Positions 60,975 through 64,000 of a stretch of DNA of 64,000 nucleotides are shown here, one piece after another. The notes below the pieces were generated by a model. That model worked only from the letters and a program-made list of their open reading frames with translations. It ran no database searches and was not told where the DNA came from. Each line of letters begins with the position of its first letter. Position 1 is the first letter of the stretch. Source of the stretch: Streptomyces violaceusniger (GTDB taxonomy: Bacteria > Actinomycetota > Actinomycetes > Streptomycetales > Streptomycetaceae). Both the position numbers and the translations under genes were made by a program. The stretch is taken from NCBI GenBank assembly GCA_005405945.1, contig BJHW01000001.1, forward strand, positions 1,736,001-1,800,000, in the 5' to 3' direction.

Positions 60975-62320
60975 GTGGCATCCGCGGTCTCCAGCGACAC
61001 CCCTCCCCCGTTCAGCGCGTCGGCTACCGGCAGCTGCTGCGCACCCCGGGCGCGTGGACCTTCCTGCTACCCGGGTTCGCCGCCCGGCAGCCGTTCGCGA
61101 TGCTGACGATCAGCATCGTGCTCCTGCTGCGCCACACCACCGGGTCGTACGGTGCCGCCGGTGCGGTCGCGGCCGTCACCGGCGTCTCCATGGCGCTGTT
61201 CGCGCCCCAGAGCGGCAAGCTGGCCGACCGCCACGGACAGCGCGCGGTCCTGGTGCCGGGTGTGCTGCTCCACGCGGCGGCCGCGGCCCTGCTGACCGCG
61301 CTCGCACTGGCCCACGCGCCATTGTGGGCGCTGATCGCCGCCGCGGTGCCCACGGGCGCCTCCGTCCCGCAGGTCGGGCCCATGGTGCGGGCCCGCTGGG
61401 CGGCCGCCCTCGGGGACGGCGCGCCGGGCGGATCCGGGCCGCGCCCGGGACGCCATCCGCTGCTGGCGACGGCGGCCGCGTTCGAGTCCGTGACGGACGA
61501 GCTGACGTTCGTCATCGGCCCCGTCCTCGCCACCGCCTTGAGCACCGCCGTGCACCCGGCCTCCGGCCTGATCGCGGAGGCCGCCCTGACGCTGGTGGGC
61601 GGGCTGCTCTTCGCGGCCCGGCGCCGTACCGCGCCACCGCCGAGCCCGGCGCGGGCGGACGCGCGGGAGCGCCAGGCGTCGGCCCTGTCCGTGCCGGGCG
61701 TACGGGTGCTGGCCGCGGCCTTCCTGGGCATCGGCTCGGTCTTCGGCGGGATGCAGGTCGCCCTGACCGCCCTCACTCAGGAACAGGGCCGACCGGGCCT
61801 GAACGGTGTGCTGTACGGCGTCTTCGCGGCGGGCAACATGCTCGCGGGCATGGCCTGCGGCGCCATCGCCTGGCGTACCTCCCCGCGCCGGCGGCTGCTG
61901 ACCGCCTACGCCGCGCTGACGCTGATCTGCTCGACGCTGTGGGCGGTGTCCGCGCCGCTGCCGCTGGGCGGGCTGGGGCTGCTGGCGGGCCTGTGTATCG
62001 CACCGGCGCTGATCACCGGGTACACCCTGGTGGAGGCGCTGGTCCCGGCCGCCTCCCGCACGGAGGCGTTCACCTGGCTGACCGGCTCGGTCGCGCTGGG
62101 GCAGGCGGCGGCGGTGACGGCGGGCGGACAGGTGGCGGACGGCTTCGGCGCGAGCGCCGCCTTCACCGTTCCGCTCGTGGGCACGGCCCTGGCCCTGCTG
62201 ACGGTGGTGTCCCTGCGCGCCCACATCGCCCCCCGCGGCACCACCACGGCGATACGCCGGGACCAGCGCACCGCCGCCCCCCACTCCGCCGCGCTCGAGG
62301 CGGCGGACACCACCTCCTGA
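60975..62320 (+). CDS. MFS transporter, one frameshift near the N-terminus
   Basis: This membrane transporter has about 12 helices and 448 residues when repaired. The conserved loop between helices 2 and 3 is GKLADRHGQRAVL. I place the start at GTG 60975 behind GGAAAGG. One missing C in 61005-61009 then links to QRVGYRQLLRTPGAWTFLLPGFAARQPFAMLTISIVLL, the expected first helix. An unbroken reading starts only at 61100 and cuts helix 1. It looks like an efflux or sugar-type carrier, but the substrate cannot be told. The structured leader upstream suggests regulated synthesis. Confidence 0.83.
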
Positions 62321-62338
62321 GCGACGCCCCGCGGGCCC

Positions 62339-62364
62339 GGGCGGCGGCCCTACGGTCGCCGCCC
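62339..62364 (+). terminator. Stem-loop terminator after the MFS gene
   Basis: An 8-bp perfect stem GGGCGGCG / CGCCGCCC with a 10-nt loop begins about 18 bp after the stop. Confidence 0.7.
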
Positions 62365-62367
62365 GCG

Positions 62368-62440
62368 CTCATGCGAACGTCACTCTCATGCGAACGTCAC
62401 GGGGGCTCATCCGAACGTCACGCGCTCATGCGAACGTCAC
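62368..62440. repeat. Four copies of a 16-bp repeat spanning the 3' end of the MaoC gene
   Basis: CTCATGCGAACGTCAC occurs at 62368-62383, 62385-62400, 62406-62421 (one mismatch) and 62425-62440. Spacers are 1, 4 and 3 bp. The last copy contains the final codons and TGA of the MaoC pseudogene (minus strand GTGACGTTCGCATGAG). The other three repeat that gene end downstream. Confidence 0.9.
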
Positions 62441-62994
62441 CTCGGCCGTGGCATGCCGCGCCTCGCGATGGGTGGCGATGCGCATCTCGGCGCCGTTGCC
62501 GGACGGTGTGCCGCACGCGAGGAGGCGTTCCCCGGCGAACAGCGGCCGCCGCAACCGGTAGGACAGGGCGGCCACCCGGCGTGCCGGGGCGTGGCGGCGG
62601 GCGAGTTCGAGCATGAGCAGGGCCAGCAGCGGGCCGTGGACGACGGGGCCCGGGTAGCCCTCCTCCTCTTGCGGGCTCGCCGAGGCGCGGCGGTTCGGCG
62701 ATCTCGCACCGACCACCGGCGATCATCCGCTGCCGGTGCGGGATGGGCGGCAGCAGGTGCCCGTTCCGGGGGGGCGTCGGTGCCGAGCTCCCGCTGGGCG
62801 GGCCACCACAGGAAGTAGAGCCAGTGCCACAGCGGCGGCAGGGGATCACCGTCCCCCGCCACGGGCTCCGGCAGGTCGAGGACCTAGAGGGCCGCGACCG
62901 GACCGGCGGCCAGGGCGTCCTCGGCCGTGACGGGTCCGGGGGCCCATGCGGCGACGTACGAGCTGAGCGGGGTCGGAGTGGGTGTGGGCTGCAT
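62426..62994 (-). pseudogene. MaoC/FAS1-like dehydratase (mesaconyl-CoA hydratase type), degraded
   Basis: The start ATG 62994 (MQPTPTPTPLSSYVAAWAPG), the middle (PPLWHWLYFLWWPAQRELG, then NGHLLPPIPHRQRMIAGG) and the end (EEGYPGPVVHGPLLALLMLE ... HATAEVTFA) match the hotdog acyl-CoA hydratase group. The gene has TAG at 62884-62886 (minus strand), at least one frame change near 62775, and lacks about 100 residues between LGEPA and EEGYPG (near 62655-62670), where the second hotdog domain should begin. The stop codon plus deletion make true loss more likely than base-calling error. It lies 68 bp after the alpha/beta hydrolase gene on the same strand. Confidence 0.7.
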
Positions 62995-63062
62995 GGTCCT
63001 CCTGCCTGGAAGGTGCTCGGGGACGGCGCGGCGCGGAAGGAGTTCTTGGCCGCGATGGCATG

Positions 63063-63869
63063 TCAGTCGGTGAGGAACGACGACACGACCGCCCCGGCTT
63101 CCGGGCGGCACTCCTCGAAGTAGCCGTGCCGGGCGCCCTCGAAGATGTACGTCCGTGCCCGGGGGATGCGCGAGGCGAGCAGCGGTGCGTTGACCGCCGG
63201 GGTGAGCCGGTCGTCCGCTCCGTGCAGGATCAGCGTGGGCGCGCCGATCAGCGGGAGGACGTCCCAGGCGTCGTGTTCATTGCTGGCCACCAGGTGGCGC
63301 CGCCGGGCGTGCGGGGGCATGGCGGGGTCGCCGAGGGTCGTGTACGGCCCGGGGTGCCCGGACCGCCAGGCGGGGGTGTACATGAGGTCGATCAGCGCCT
63401 CCCTCGCCGCCCGCGCGTCGGCCTGGGCAAGGGAGCGGCGTACCGCCATGTCGCGCTCCGTCGCCCGTGGCCCGCCGGGTGAGGTGCAGCCGAGGACGAG
63501 CCGCCGGATCCGGTGCGGGTGGCGGGCGGCGACCCACTGGGCGACCCGTCCTCCCATGGACGTCCCGTACAGATCGGCGGATTCGATGCCCAGATGGTCG
63601 AGGACGGCGATCACATCGTCGGCGAAGTCCCGTGTCGCGTAGGGGCGGTCGGGCTTTCCGCTCTCCCCGGTGCCGCGCCAGTCCATGGTGAGGGTGGAGT
63701 GCGTGGCGTGGAAGTCCGCCCGTATGCCGTCCCACCAGTGGTGGTTGTTGGCCTGGCCGGCCAGGAGCACCAGCGGCGCTCCGGTGCCCTGGCGCTGGTA
63801 GGCGAGGAGGGTGCCGTCCAGTGCGCGGGCGTGGCCGCTGACCTGCTGGGGGGCGTCGGTGCGTGGCAT
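63063..63869 (-). CDS. Alpha/beta hydrolase
   Basis: The 268-residue product has the full catalytic triad: nucleophile Ser in YGTSMGG, Asp in ILHGADDRLTP and His in GARHGYF. HWWDGIRADF and DWRGTGES are the usual oxyanion-side segments of this fold. It has no signal peptide, so it is probably cytosolic. The substrate is unknown; esters, lactones or C-C bond cleavage in a degradation pathway are all possible. ATG 63869 follows GAGAGG. A degraded acyl-CoA hydratase gene lies directly downstream. Confidence 0.87.
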   Translation of the reverse strand: MPRTDAPQQVSGHARALDGTLLAYQRQGTGAPLVLLAGQANNHHWWDGIRADFHATHSTLTMDWRGTGESGKPDRPYATRDFADDVIAVLDHLGIESADLYGTSMGGRVAQWVAARHPHRIRRLVLGCTSPGGPRATERDMAVRRSLAQADARAAREALIDLMYTPAWRSGHPGPYTTLGDPAMPPHARRRHLVASNEHDAWDVLPLIGAPTLILHGADDRLTPAVNAPLLASRIPRARTYIFEGARHGYFEECRPEAGAVVSSFLTD

Positions 63870-63895
63870 GGGTGTCTGTCGCCTCTCGGGTTCAT

Positions 63896-63934
63896 GTTCT
63901 CAGGTGTCGTCTCTCGGGGTTCTCAGGTGTCGTC
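63896..63934. repeat. Direct repeat upstream of the alpha/beta hydrolase gene
   Basis: GTTCTCAGGTGTCGTC occurs twice (63896-63911 and 63919-63934), 23 bp apart start to start. It lies in the upstream region of the hydrolase gene. I see no gene from 63870 to the window end. Confidence 0.8.
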
Positions 63935-64000
63935 GGTGTGCGCGGTCCGGGTGTGCAATTGGGCGGAGGGCCACCGCTCCTGACGCACGGCCGAGGTGAT

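Overview
The window is high-GC actinobacterial DNA, almost certainly from a Streptomyces: wobble positions are G/C-rich, several genes start with GTG or TTG, and giant modular synthases, secreted glycosidases and leaderless promoters all occur together. The left two thirds (about 1-42.4 kb) is one end of a hybrid NRPS/type I PKS cluster read leftward. The right third (42.7-64 kb) is ordinary accessory metabolism.

The cluster begins at a TTGACA-18-TAGGTT promoter near 42.45 kb. Next come a short remnant that resembles the N-terminus of an L-lysine cyclodeaminase, an NRPS of domain order C-A-PCP-C (42035-37291), PKS protein 1 (37318-20084) and PKS protein 2 (20026, running off the left edge). 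PKS 1 holds a loading module whose KS carries Gln in place of the active-site Cys (KSQ), followed by modules 1-3. PKS 2 holds modules 4-6 and part of module 7. The C-A-PCP-C order matches the FkbP/RapP family, which adds pipecolate and closes the ring in FK506 and rapamycin. With a KSQ-acetate start, the set most resembles a meridamycin-type pipecolate macrolide. Read co-linearly, the visible chain is: acetate starter; M1 methylmalonyl, KR; M2 methylmalonyl, DH-KR; M3 malonyl, KR; M4 unusual AT, DH-KR; M5 methylmalonyl, KR with an altered catalytic Asn; M6 methylmalonyl, DH-ER-KR; M7 methylmalonyl, DH and then cut off. The NRPS would act last although its gene comes first.

Nearly every long gene, inside and outside the cluster, is broken by single missing bases, mostly in short G/C runs. 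I read these as probable base-calling errors and join the frames. Two genes, a glucarate permease and a MaoC-type dehydratase, also lack internal segments and contain in-frame stops, so I call them pseudogenes.

From 42.7 to 51 kb a LacI repressor, an ABC sugar importer, a GH13 glucosidase and a secreted GH87-type alpha-1,3-glucanase form a likely alpha-glucan utilisation locus. Next are a leaderless argG, a secreted GH9 cellulase, and a glucarate dehydratase divergent from its broken permease gene. The last 7 kb holds a NIPSNAP protein, a quinone-reductase-like MDR enzyme divergent from an HxlR regulator, a YceI protein divergent from an acyl-CoA thioesterase-like protein (with two palindromes between them), an MFS transporter behind a structured leader, the MaoC remnant with a fourfold 16-bp repeat at its end, and an alpha/beta hydrolase.
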